From: Fodinibius salinus
GTDB taxonomy: Bacteria; Bacteroidota; Rhodothermia; Balneolales; Balneolaceae
Reading direction: 5' to 3'
Assembly: GCF_008124865.1 (NCBI RefSeq)
Contig: NZ_VNHY01000002.1
Coordinates: 248,001-312,000 of the forward strand
Length of the DNA: 64,000 nucleotides
A program made the position numbers and the translations under genes. The notes beneath the pieces are model-generated. The model saw nothing but the letters and a program-made list of their open reading frames with translations, was not told the DNA's origin and ran no database searches. This document shows positions 10,011-17,147 of the stretch, piece by piece; the stretch's first letter is position 1; each line of letters begins with the position of its first letter.

Positions 10011-10836
10011 GATACCGGCTACAAGATTTGACTCTTTATCAAAAAGAGATTTATTACTTAAGCTTACGGCTGATCGGTTTTCCAAACTCTCCAATGATTT
10101 AAATTTTGAATCAGATATTAAACGATATCAGGCTACCAGTATCACAGCCTTAGCATATCTAAAGGAAACCAATCAATATCGCAGGCAACTTCAACTCTGC
10201 CTTAAAAATTTCGCCGGTAGAACAGCCGAGACCTTTCGCCCAGAGTTTATTTCAGCCGTTAGAAAACTGTATCAGGAGCATTTAATAAACCTGGGTCGAA
10301 GCGTTATTGAATTTTCTGAGCAAAAAGTAAACCGAAAGAAATTCCTGGATATAGATTTCAGTAGTGCCGTAGTTAATCCACACTTTTCTGGTATTCTGGA
10401 GAATCTCTTTAATGAGTATGGGGAAAATGTTCTTAATCTAGACCATGCTCCCTGGAGATGTAGAATGGCTCGCATCTATAATTGCTCAAAAGATACCATG
10501 ACCCGGTTGGAAGGCAAGCTTCGGACTATTGGACAATTCGGTTGCCTCGATGATGCTATTTCATTTTTAGAGGTCCGCATAGGCCTGCACGGCAAGTATA
10601 CCTTTAAGGTTTTAGTTGATAATTTGGATGAACTAATCAATGATTTCCTTATTGATAGCTCCAACGGACATATCAATAAAGTAAAAGCTCAAAAATCAGT
10701 TGACGAGCTTGTAAAAGAAGCGGCCAGGAAATATGAAATCCTAAATTCTCCTAACTATCTCGTTAATCCGGCAGCTTACAAGTCCATTCTTAAACACCGG
10801 ATTAAATCTACCCTGAAAAACAAAAAGTTTTCTTAA
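10000..10836 (+). CDS. Unknown protein translationally coupled to the integrase
   Basis: I do not recognise this 278-residue protein. Its ATG lies inside the integrase 3' end (11-base overlap), so the two are co-translated and it probably works with, or regulates, integration. It is soluble, basic and helical, rich in Lys, Arg and Leu, without signal or membrane segment. A central piece (CRMARIYNCSKDTMTRLEGK) could be a small HTH-like unit but this is a guess. The C-terminus is Lys-rich (KSTLKNKKFS). A directionality or accessory DNA-binding role is only inferred from position. Confidence 0.75.
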   Translation: MKHKIPATRFDSLSKRDLLLKLTADRFSKLSNDLNFESDIKRYQATSITALAYLKETNQYRRQLQLCLKNFAGRTAETFRPEFISAVRKLYQEHLINLGRSVIEFSEQKVNRKKFLDIDFSSAVVNPHFSGILENLFNEYGENVLNLDHAPWRCRMARIYNCSKDTMTRLEGKLRTIGQFGCLDDAISFLEVRIGLHGKYTFKVLVDNLDELINDFLIDSSNGHINKVKAQKSVDELVKEAARKYEILNSPNYLVNPAAYKSILKHRIKSTLKNKKFS

Positions 10837-11035
10837 ACTGATTGAAATCTGGATAAACAAACCTATCCTTCTGCTAAATAGAGCCCATTAATTCAGGAAA
10901 AATTACAGATTTTGATTTTTAGCACTAAAATTCCCTGTTGATTTTCAAAATCTGTTTTTTCCTGGAAGTGTATTTTAATAGAGTTTGCCTTTTCTTTAGC
11001 GCCATAAAATTTTTGCAACCCCAAAGATATCATTT

Positions 11036-11317
11036 ATGAATTCTCAAGATCCCAAAGAAAATTTAATGGCCACCATTGCTATTCTCGATGCCAAATTAGA
11101 TACCATTCTTAACAAGCTGAATGCAGAGCCTGATAAATCAAAGTTCATGACAGCTAAAGAAGTTGAAGCTCTAATTGGATTACATCATCGTAGCATACTC
11201 AATAGAAGCAATCTGCCTCCCAAAGACAAAAACTTTGTACCATTTCACCAGTTTGGAACTCGCCGAAAATATTTTGAGCGAAAAGTCATAGAAAAAATAT
11301 TTTTGCCAAAAGTGTAA
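11036..11317 (+). CDS. Small excisionase/AlpA-like DNA-binding protein
   Basis: A 93-residue protein with a short N-terminal coiled helix (IAILDAKLDTILNKLNAE) followed by a winged-helix type motif of the MerR/excisionase class: FMTAKEVEALIGLHHRSILNR, then a basic wing FHQFGTRRKYFERKVIEKIF. This arrangement is typical of excisionases and small phage regulators that bend att-site DNA. It lies between the integrase pair and the repressor switch, the expected place for a recombination directionality factor. No clear Shine-Dalgarno precedes the ATG. Family assignment is by pattern only. Confidence 0.75.
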   Translation: MNSQDPKENLMATIAILDAKLDTILNKLNAEPDKSKFMTAKEVEALIGLHHRSILNRSNLPPKDKNFVPFHQFGTRRKYFERKVIEKIFLPKV

Positions 11318-11391
11318 CAAATCTCCTCCAACTGACTCTTGTATCTATTTTGTTTTTGTAACTAACAAAATAAATCAAGTAGGAGTGATCT

Positions 11392-11580
11392 GTGCCAAAT
11401 ACTAGACAACCAACGCTACAAGTACCCAATGAAAACCACATCAACAACAAAAAGAAAGTGCTTACGCTTATCGAACAGCTTTCTTCAGTAGTTCAAGAAG
11501 TGCACTCTGAACATCCGGATCAAGCCGCAGGTGCGGTTGCTCGGATAGCTGATCTTCGATATCACCTACAAGCTTCTTAA
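11392..11580 (+). CDS. Possible 62-residue protein overlapping the repressor gene end
   Basis: The GTG start is preceded by a good ribosome-binding site (aggag, 7 bases away). The product is soluble and helical (VLTLIEQLSSVVQEVH) with no recognised motif. Its last 113 bases run antisense to the 3' end of the repressor gene, which is the stronger call there. It could be a real small phage protein or the chance complement of the repressor coding region. The part before 11468 is not explained by any other gene. Confidence 0.35.
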   Translation: MPNTRQPTLQVPNENHINNKKKVLTLIEQLSSVVQEVHSEHPDQAAGAVARIADLRYHLQAS

Positions 11581-11881
11581 TCTCTTTCATGCGGTTATCA
11601 AGCAACTGCTTTTCTTTCAGCTCTTCGCTAATATCGGCCATTTCATTAACGGTAAATGGTGCGCCCTCTCCCGTTAATAGCCAATTAAGATTTATCCCTG
11701 ATTGTGCAAACCGTATTAGCGTGGAGCTGTTTACTTCCGTCTTCCCTCCATTTTTTAATTCTGAAATCACAGACCGATTTACTCCCGTTTCCCGCTGCAT
11801 TTCAGACACATTTCCATCGTAATACTTCTCAAGCAGGTACCGAACATTATCTTGTAATGTTTCGCCAGATTTTTTCTCCAA
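11468..11881 (-). CDS. XRE-family phage repressor (CI-like)
   Basis: A 137-residue protein with an N-terminal helix-turn-helix (about 18-70; VSEMQRETGVNRSVISELKN) and the motif NLNWLLTGEGAPF, which is typical of lambdoid-type repressors and related prophage regulators. The C-terminal half is a coiled helix (SEELKEKQLLDNRMKEIKKL), probably for oligomerisation. There is no LexA-type peptidase domain, so induction would not be by RecA-stimulated self-cleavage. It is divergent from the Cro-like gene at 12077, and repeated ATCACATCA words lie between them. The genetic-switch layout supports a temperate element. Confidence 0.88.
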   Translation of the reverse strand: MEKKSGETLQDNVRYLLEKYYDGNVSEMQRETGVNRSVISELKNGGKTEVNSSTLIRFAQSGINLNWLLTGEGAPFTVNEMADISEELKEKQLLDNRMKEIKKLVGDIEDQLSEQPHLRLDPDVQSALLELLKKAVR

Positions 11882-11911
11882 AATTCCTCTTTTCCTATAC
11901 TCTTGGTTCTT

Positions 11912-11986
11912 ATGTGATTGGGAAAATGCCCTTCTTAAATATTTTCGATCACATCATTTTTTGTTGTTTCGTTACTATCACATCAC
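11912..11986. promoter_or_regulatory. Candidate repressor operators in the divergent switch region
   Basis: The 195 bases between the repressor and Cro-like genes contain the word ATCACATCA twice as a direct repeat (11948-11956 and 11977-11985, 29 bases apart) and its inverted core ATGTGAT once at 11912-11918. Repeated words in a divergent phage control region are expected operator half-sites for the repressor or its antagonist. A TATACT at 12035-12040 could be the -10 of the rightward promoter, but no good -35 is visible. Confidence 0.55.
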
Positions 11987-12076
11987 TACTTTATCCCTGT
12001 AGGTATCGGTAACGTTTAACTGTAACCATCCGATTATACTACTTCCCCATAAATTTTAAAAGACAGAAATACAATT

Positions 12077-12394
12077 GTGAACGGACCAATAACAAAATAT
12101 GACATTAATCGAACCCGCCTGTCGCTCATTAAACAGGAAATTTTCCAGCAGTTCGACTCTTATAATGAGTTCCGTCAGGAACTGTTTCCCGACGTCAAAT
12201 TAAACACCTTTCGCCAATGGTTTAAAAAACCCTATTACATTTCTGACCAGCGTCTTTGTCATATGGAAAACACCCTGGGAATAACTCCTGCCCAGGTCAG
12301 AGCAAGACTGACAGAAGAATTCAACCTGCCAAGCCAGCTACTGCAGGTAGCCAAGGGAATTAAATTTGAATTTATTGAACCTCAACTTACCTGA
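12077..12394 (+). CDS. Cro-like small early protein
   Basis: A 105-residue protein starting with GTG, first gene of the rightward early operon and divergent from the repressor. It contains a possible HTH region (YNEFRQELFPDVKLNTFRQW) and a segment like a second small DNA-binding unit (LCHMENTLGITPAQVRARL). It resembles no family I can name with certainty; a Cro/Cox-type role is inferred from size and place. The next gene begins 12 bases after its stop. Confidence 0.65.
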   Translation: MNGPITKYDINRTRLSLIKQEIFQQFDSYNEFRQELFPDVKLNTFRQWFKKPYYISDQRLCHMENTLGITPAQVRARLTEEFNLPSQLLQVAKGIKFEFIEPQLT

Positions 12395-12406
12395 TAGGCC
12401 CCACTT

Positions 12407-12682
12407 ATGGCAACCATTAAAACGCGCTATACCCTTGGGGATACCATCCAGTTCATAGACAGCGATGGCAACAAACGTAAGGAAATCGTCCGCATGATCG
12501 AAACACAGATCGTAGAAGGTTACGACCTCTGGGTGATATACGGATATGGTGAAGACCTCTATAAGCTCAACCATGTAAGTGAACACAAAATTTTAATATC
12601 TCAACGACAAATAAATGAGCAGCAACACCCAGGAAGAGTCCTTAACACTAGTATCGCCAAACAACCGGCAACAACCCGATGA
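12407..12682 (+). CDS. Small beta-rich early protein of unknown function
   Basis: A 91-residue protein. The first 65 residues look like a compact beta-barrel (TRYTLGDTIQFIDSDGNKR, then EGYDLWVIYGYGEDLY), reminiscent of small SH3-like or KOW-like folds. The C-terminal 25 residues are polar and overlap the first 68 bases of the helicase gene in another frame, indicating tight coupling of the two. No catalytic residues are evident. Function unknown, possibly a helicase accessory factor. Confidence 0.6.
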   Translation: MATIKTRYTLGDTIQFIDSDGNKRKEIVRMIETQIVEGYDLWVIYGYGEDLYKLNHVSEHKILISQRQINEQQHPGRVLNTSIAKQPATTR

Positions 12683-14741
12683 CTACGGGCCAGCAGTATC
12701 GAATTCTCAAAATGAACCTTTCGAATATGTCGACAGCTCCGATCCCCTGGATTTTGGTTGGTATCGCAATGAAACCGATGGCACCAGTCGCCGGATCGGT
12801 ACCTTCGATATCGAAATACATTCCAAGATCATCCGCTACAATCCCGAAACACTAAAATGGGATTCGACGCTCTATGAATGCCAAGTGAGCTGGCTAACCC
12901 CAGAAACCCGAAAACTTACACAGAGCGAGCTGTTCGTGCTGGAGCCGGAGGACTTGTTGTCCAAGAAAGCATTTCAGATTCAGATCTTTAAGCATTCCTA
13001 TCAATCGGCTCGCTTTAAGTCTGATGATGAGATCCTCTTCTTTATGAGCTTCCTGTGTAACCGGTGGCAGCCGCAGACCGTGTATGAGTTCAATTACTAC
13101 GGATTTATCGAACACCATGGCTACACCTTTTATCTGACGCGCAACGCCTTAATAAATATTCCGGATGATCACCTTCGGGAGCCCCAATACATGATAGCGC
13201 CCGACAGAGACTCTGGCCTGTTCCCCATGGTAGCTGCCGACACTACCTTTTACGTGAAACCCGGACGCATTGAACCCGCCCCGTTGTTAGATCTTCCATC
13301 GCCAACAGATGGCTTTTACAGCGATGAGGAACATCATCTATTTACCGGGAAAGAGCTCCAGTACTTTATCGATACCGTGCGAGATAAATTTGGAGAGCTT
13401 ATCGCCGGACAACAACCCGAGAAAAAGGCGGAAGGATATCTCATTTTCTCCTATATGCTCTCCTTTCTGTTTTTCGACGAGACCTACGATGTATTTAAAC
13501 ATGTGGTCTTTTTGTACCTATTTGGAGAACCATCAACCGGTAAGGGACAACTGTCTCAAATTATGCTCAATTTCTTTGGCCAATCTTTTACCGACGTTGA
13601 TTCCAACCCTACGCTAAAATCAGCTGAAAACAAGCTGGCCAATCACAGCAAGATCCCCGTAATCATGGATGAGTTTGTCCCCGGAAAAGGCAAGATCACG
13701 CCACAGGTATTTAATATGTGGTACGAATTGCGACAACGTGGGGTAAGCGCCTCCCACGATCGGACCAAAAACGCCTGGAGTCCTGTTCGGTCGCAATTGA
13801 TGTTTATCTCTAACTACAAACCGACCGAAGACCACTTTCGCTCGCGGTGTATTATGATCGAATATGCCAAAGACAAACGGGGTTCGGTGGATAATCTTTG
13901 GTGGTTTGATAACCACAAAAAAGAGATGCAGCGACTTTTCCTGTCGCTGCTTTACAAGTTTAATGACTTTAATCGGGAGCTGTTCAAAAGTGAGCTACTC
14001 TGGACCAAGCGCCTGCTTACCGAAGCCGTTGAGGAAGAATTAGGGCGACGAAGTGACCAAGAAGGCGTTCGTTTTCAGATTAAAGACCGTCAAATCGAAA
14101 ATATGGCGGCCCTTATTACGGTGGACCTATTTGTCTGTCGGCCCGGTGATGTCCAGTTCGCGGAACTGGTTGAACAGTCAGCTCAAGAAAGAGCCAAGGT
14201 AAGCGAAGAGGATCTACGGGAGATGCAGAACCTGCTTCGGGATTCGCGGGTATCCACCGAAATATTTCGTTATGGAGTAGAGTTCTTAGCCAATTCAGCA
14301 GAACGCGAAGTACACCAAACACCACTTCAGCAGTTCCTAGCCAGTATTGAGATCATGAACGATAACGGGGAGCTGCCGAAACGATACTACGGCTGGAACA
14401 GCAAGGATGGGCTGGTCATGTATTGGAGTGGCATTTGGGACGCCTACACCAACTATAACAAAGGCCGGGAGTATATCAGCCAGGATATCATCCGGGAAGA
14501 AATTGAAGCCTTGGACCTAAACGGAAAAGCCAAAACAAATTATTACAGCTACGAGGATCCGGTGAAGGGTACCGTAAAAGAAAGCCGACATGGCTACCAT
14601 ATTCCCCGTAAACATCTAACGCCAACCTGGCTGCGCGCCTTTGGCAAGCGGGAGGAGGCGAACATCATGTTGGAAGAGCAAGCCCGCCAGCCGGCCACCG
14701 AATACCAGACAAGCACCGGTGATAGCTCGCCACCATTTTAG
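12615..14741 (+). CDS. Phage-type replicative helicase/ATPase (D5/SF3-like)
   Basis: A 708-residue protein, likely the replication initiator or helicase of the element. The N-terminal 280 residues lack a recognised primase motif. A P-loop ATPase core follows: Walker A GEPSTGKGQL (about 305), Walker B-like VIMDEFVPG (about 350), a motif with MFISNYKP (about 395) and a nearby Arg pair (DHFRSRCIMIEYA), in the style of phage/plasmid D5-like and SF3 helicases. The C-terminal 250 residues are helical and end in a short winged-helix-like part. It lies after the switch region and directly before a phased repeat array, as expected for an initiator beside its origin. Confidence 0.8.
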   Translation: MSSNTQEESLTLVSPNNRQQPDDYGPAVSNSQNEPFEYVDSSDPLDFGWYRNETDGTSRRIGTFDIEIHSKIIRYNPETLKWDSTLYECQVSWLTPETRKLTQSELFVLEPEDLLSKKAFQIQIFKHSYQSARFKSDDEILFFMSFLCNRWQPQTVYEFNYYGFIEHHGYTFYLTRNALINIPDDHLREPQYMIAPDRDSGLFPMVAADTTFYVKPGRIEPAPLLDLPSPTDGFYSDEEHHLFTGKELQYFIDTVRDKFGELIAGQQPEKKAEGYLIFSYMLSFLFFDETYDVFKHVVFLYLFGEPSTGKGQLSQIMLNFFGQSFTDVDSNPTLKSAENKLANHSKIPVIMDEFVPGKGKITPQVFNMWYELRQRGVSASHDRTKNAWSPVRSQLMFISNYKPTEDHFRSRCIMIEYAKDKRGSVDNLWWFDNHKKEMQRLFLSLLYKFNDFNRELFKSELLWTKRLLTEAVEEELGRRSDQEGVRFQIKDRQIENMAALITVDLFVCRPGDVQFAELVEQSAQERAKVSEEDLREMQNLLRDSRVSTEIFRYGVEFLANSAEREVHQTPLQQFLASIEIMNDNGELPKRYYGWNSKDGLVMYWSGIWDAYTNYNKGREYISQDIIREEIEALDLNGKAKTNYYSYEDPVKGTVKESRHGYHIPRKHLTPTWLRAFGKREEANIMLEEQARQPATEYQTSTGDSSPPF

Positions 14742-14767
14742 GCGAAAATAGGAGAAATCTACGATTT

Positions 14768-15000
14768 TCTAAGAATTTGAAAACATCGTCTTATTTTCTT
14801 AGAACTTCCATTTCTCCCCCAAACAACACCCTGTAAGTATAATAATAATAGTTAGTTAGTAAATAATAATATATCTAAGAAAACCACTAAGAAACGACTA
14901 AGAACTCTAAGATCGGTCTAAGATATCTAAGATGAATCTTTGCCAATTTCTTAGACACTTAACCTATAGTTTTTACTGCACTTAACCTTGGCCTCTAAGA
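14768..15000. repeat. Phased (A/T)CTAAGA repeat array, candidate origin or operator
   Basis: The heptamer (A/T)CTAAGA occurs six times in direct orientation starting at 14874, 14886, 14897, 14906, 14917 and 14926, i.e. 9-12 bases apart, close to one helical turn. Further direct copies lie at 14768-14774 and 14994-15000, and inverted copies TCTTAGA at 14797-14803 and 14949-14955. The 270-base gap is otherwise AT-rich. Iterons of this kind mark plasmid and phage origins, or a cooperative operator. The array lies between the helicase gene and a small DNA-binding protein gene, both plausible binders. Confidence 0.7.
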
Positions 15001-15014
15001 AAATAAGAAAGACT

Positions 15015-15302
15015 ATGTCTAATTTTGAAAATCCTGAAAATACCAATAACCCGATGGGAAACATGCAATCTGACAGTGAAAATTTCATGACGATTGGCGA
15101 AGCGATCAGCTACATGTGTGAAAAGCTGGGACGCATCTCCCGGACCACCTTTTACCGGTGCGGCTATCGCAAAATGATAACCGTGCGCAGTTACGGGCGG
15201 AATAAAAGCACCGGGCGTGAAGCCGTTAAGCTATGCCGAAAGTCCGAAGTGGATTATATCATTCAGACCATTCAGGAGAATCCCCATGCCGAAAACATCT
15301 AA
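15015..15302 (+). CDS. Small helix-turn-helix protein
   Basis: A 95-residue protein, basic in its second half, with a MerR/excisionase-like DNA-binding unit: FMTIGEAISYMCEKLGRISR, TTFYRCGYRKM and a basic wing (YGRNKSTGREAVKLCRKSE). The in-frame TTG at 14988 would add nine residues; the ATG at 15015 is better placed behind aagaaag and leaves the last TCTAAGA repeat upstream of the gene. It follows the repeat array and may bind it. Its last 17 bases overlap the next gene. Confidence 0.7.
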   Translation: MSNFENPENTNNPMGNMQSDSENFMTIGEAISYMCEKLGRISRTTFYRCGYRKMITVRSYGRNKSTGREAVKLCRKSEVDYIIQTIQENPHAENI

Positions 15303-15834
15303 CCGTATAGATGAAATGGCTGTTACCGGACAAAAGATGGCAAAACCATCTATGTCAATTGATCATCTGATAGCAAAAGTAGATGAAATCAACCGCCAAT
15401 ATCATGATTTCAACGAACTTCATTTATCTGTTGATGAATTAGGCCGCCTTATTAGGGTGAATTATAAAAATGAGGGTGATTTTGAGGTCTCATTGACCGG
15501 TTGGCTCGATATGGGACAAGTTGGGACGTACCTCCAAAACTACCAACGAATGTTCTGCCTGGATCCCAACCGGCTAGATCATTTCTTTGATATGGATGAT
15601 GCTACGGAAATCATACCAATCAGCTGGCTTCGCCCCACAAGAAAACGCCCAATGGGAATTGCCAATGGGTTTACCAAAATGCGTCAGGCCTATCAGGGCT
15701 CAATACCCCGGCGAAATCCTATTTCAATTAGACCAAATGCAGAAGAAAAAGATCTTTTTGATATAATCGATGGAAATTCGACCTATTTTGTGGCCAAACA
15801 GATTGGGATGATGTCCTTGCCAGTTGTTTTATAA
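15286..15834 (+). CDS. Unknown protein coupled to the small HTH gene
   Basis: A 182-residue soluble protein of no recognised family. The start chosen is the ATG at 15286, behind a clear aggag site and overlapping the previous gene by 17 bases; a longer frame from 15217 would duplicate the other gene's coding region. It has a mixed alpha/beta pattern with a helical N-terminus (HLIAKVDEINRQYHDF), a segment rich in Asp (LDHFFDMDDATEI) and a basic middle (LRPTRKRP). It is the last gene of the early operon before the cargo region. Confidence 0.65.
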   Translation: MPKTSNRIDEMAVTGQKMAKPSMSIDHLIAKVDEINRQYHDFNELHLSVDELGRLIRVNYKNEGDFEVSLTGWLDMGQVGTYLQNYQRMFCLDPNRLDHFFDMDDATEIIPISWLRPTRKRPMGIANGFTKMRQAYQGSIPRRNPISIRPNAEEKDLFDIIDGNSTYFVAKQIGMMSLPVVL

Positions 15835-15920
15835 TAAACCGACTATTTCATCTATTTGTTCAACCGTATAACTCTTATCTTAACCCCCTCTCAAGCAAAT
15901 TTATTAGAACGAAATAATTA

Positions 15921-16790
15921 ATGAGTTTACACATAGGCGGTAGTTGGGATCCTTTAGAACGTATTAAGGAATTGGTAAACAACCTGAGAGCCCTTAGCTC
16001 CATTGCTGATGGCGGAACAACAAATTTTTCTGCTATCGATTTTATTCGACCGGTTTCTATACTACCCATTGCCAGCTATGCATTTGATCATAACATCACG
16101 ATACAAAATGCTAATTCATATTTGGATAGTATTGAATTTCCTGAGGGAACGAATACTTCTGGATTCAATAAAATTGGACAAACATACTTCCCCATTACAA
16201 AAGCTGACCTAAAATCAGCCAGTAGGGACGGGCGGGAAGAAAAGCTTAGATTTTTATCTGACCAATACCCAAAACTTTTGCGGCGGAACATTGACGACCA
16301 AGAGTTTCTTGATCGAGTTGGTAATAATGTATTCTATCTACTTATTTCCGAAATGGTTGATAATATAACGGAACATTCTGAAGCAAATTTAGCCTATATA
16401 TTTTCCCAGTTTTGGCCAGCCAATAACTCATGTGAAATCTGTCTTCTGGATAACGGGATAGGAATTTACCAATCATTAAAAAATGCGGGCAGAAGTGTTA
16501 CCGATGATATGGATGCCCTAGAAAAAGTAATTCGCCAGCATTTATCTGCCAAAGATGAATTTGGTTCACAGAAAAGGGGTACCGGAATTAAAAACACCAT
16601 TAATTTGCTATCTAATAATGAACTAAATGGCTATTTTTGCGTTATAAGTGGTAATGCCGGCTATTTTATTGACAATAGTGGACGGAATCACTTTATTAAT
16701 TTGACACAGGTTAGTTGGAATGGCACCATTATTTGTATGGGATTCCAAAAACCACCTAAACACGTCGACATCTATGAGTATATTCGATAA
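15921..16790 (+). CDS. GHKL/HATPase-type ATP-binding protein
   Basis: A 289-residue protein with a C-terminal histidine-kinase-like ATPase fold: N-box LISEMVDNITEHSEA (about 150), G1 LLDNGIGIYQS (about 177) and G2 KRGTGIKNTINLLS (about 218). There is no H-box or sensor domain, so it is not a normal sensor kinase. The N-terminal 140 residues are of unknown fold. It overlaps the next gene, a STAS-like protein, by 17 bases. Such pairs resemble the anti-sigma kinase/STAS partner-switch design. The pair sits at the left edge of the accessory region beside a restriction enzyme, so a role in element defence or control is possible but unproven. Confidence 0.82.
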   Translation: MSLHIGGSWDPLERIKELVNNLRALSSIADGGTTNFSAIDFIRPVSILPIASYAFDHNITIQNANSYLDSIEFPEGTNTSGFNKIGQTYFPITKADLKSASRDGREEKLRFLSDQYPKLLRRNIDDQEFLDRVGNNVFYLLISEMVDNITEHSEANLAYIFSQFWPANNSCEICLLDNGIGIYQSLKNAGRSVTDDMDALEKVIRQHLSAKDEFGSQKRGTGIKNTINLLSNNELNGYFCVISGNAGYFIDNSGRNHFINLTQVSWNGTIICMGFQKPPKHVDIYEYIR

Positions 16791-17094
16791 ACATATCAAC
16801 CTTCGAAAAGAATTCGATGTAAGTGCTCTAAATAACAGGGCTACTGCAAAAAAATTGGTCAAGAGAATTACAAGCTCATGGGTTAATACTGTTGTGTTAG
16901 ACTTCTCTGATATAGAATTCGCTTCTCGCTCTTTTTTGGATGAGCTTAATTCCCACCTGCCTCATATCGACAAAGAGGTTAAAAAGACAAACATGAATGC
17001 GTCTGTGAAAGAAATGGATGAATTGGTACAACAGCCGAAAGATCAGTTTGACTCAACTTTTACTAAGACTGAGTCAGAGTTATTAACTTTTTAA
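16774..17094 (+). CDS. STAS-like (DUF4325-type) protein
   Basis: A 106-residue protein with the pattern of the STAS-like DUF4325 family: basic N-terminus LRKEFDVSALNNRATAKKLV, then a core strand and loop VVLDFSDIEFASRSFLDEL. The Ser-Arg-Ser at the loop is the place where partner-switch STAS proteins are phosphorylated. The start is the ATG overlapping the HATPase gene; a longer frame from 16720 lies wholly within that gene. It is expected to act with the HATPase. The Gln/Asp-rich tail shows no domain. Confidence 0.8.
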   Translation: MSIFDKHINLRKEFDVSALNNRATAKKLVKRITSSWVNTVVLDFSDIEFASRSFLDELNSHLPHIDKEVKKTNMNASVKEMDELVQQPKDQFDSTFTKTESELLTF

Positions 17095-17147
17095 TAAAAT
17101 CCCATACCTCTGACCAAGAGTCTCTTCCCATCTTAATTATATAAATA

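Noticed and set aside
12894-14325. Several minus-strand frames inside the helicase gene
   Set aside because: All are in the shadow of a strong plus-strand gene with clear ATPase motifs.
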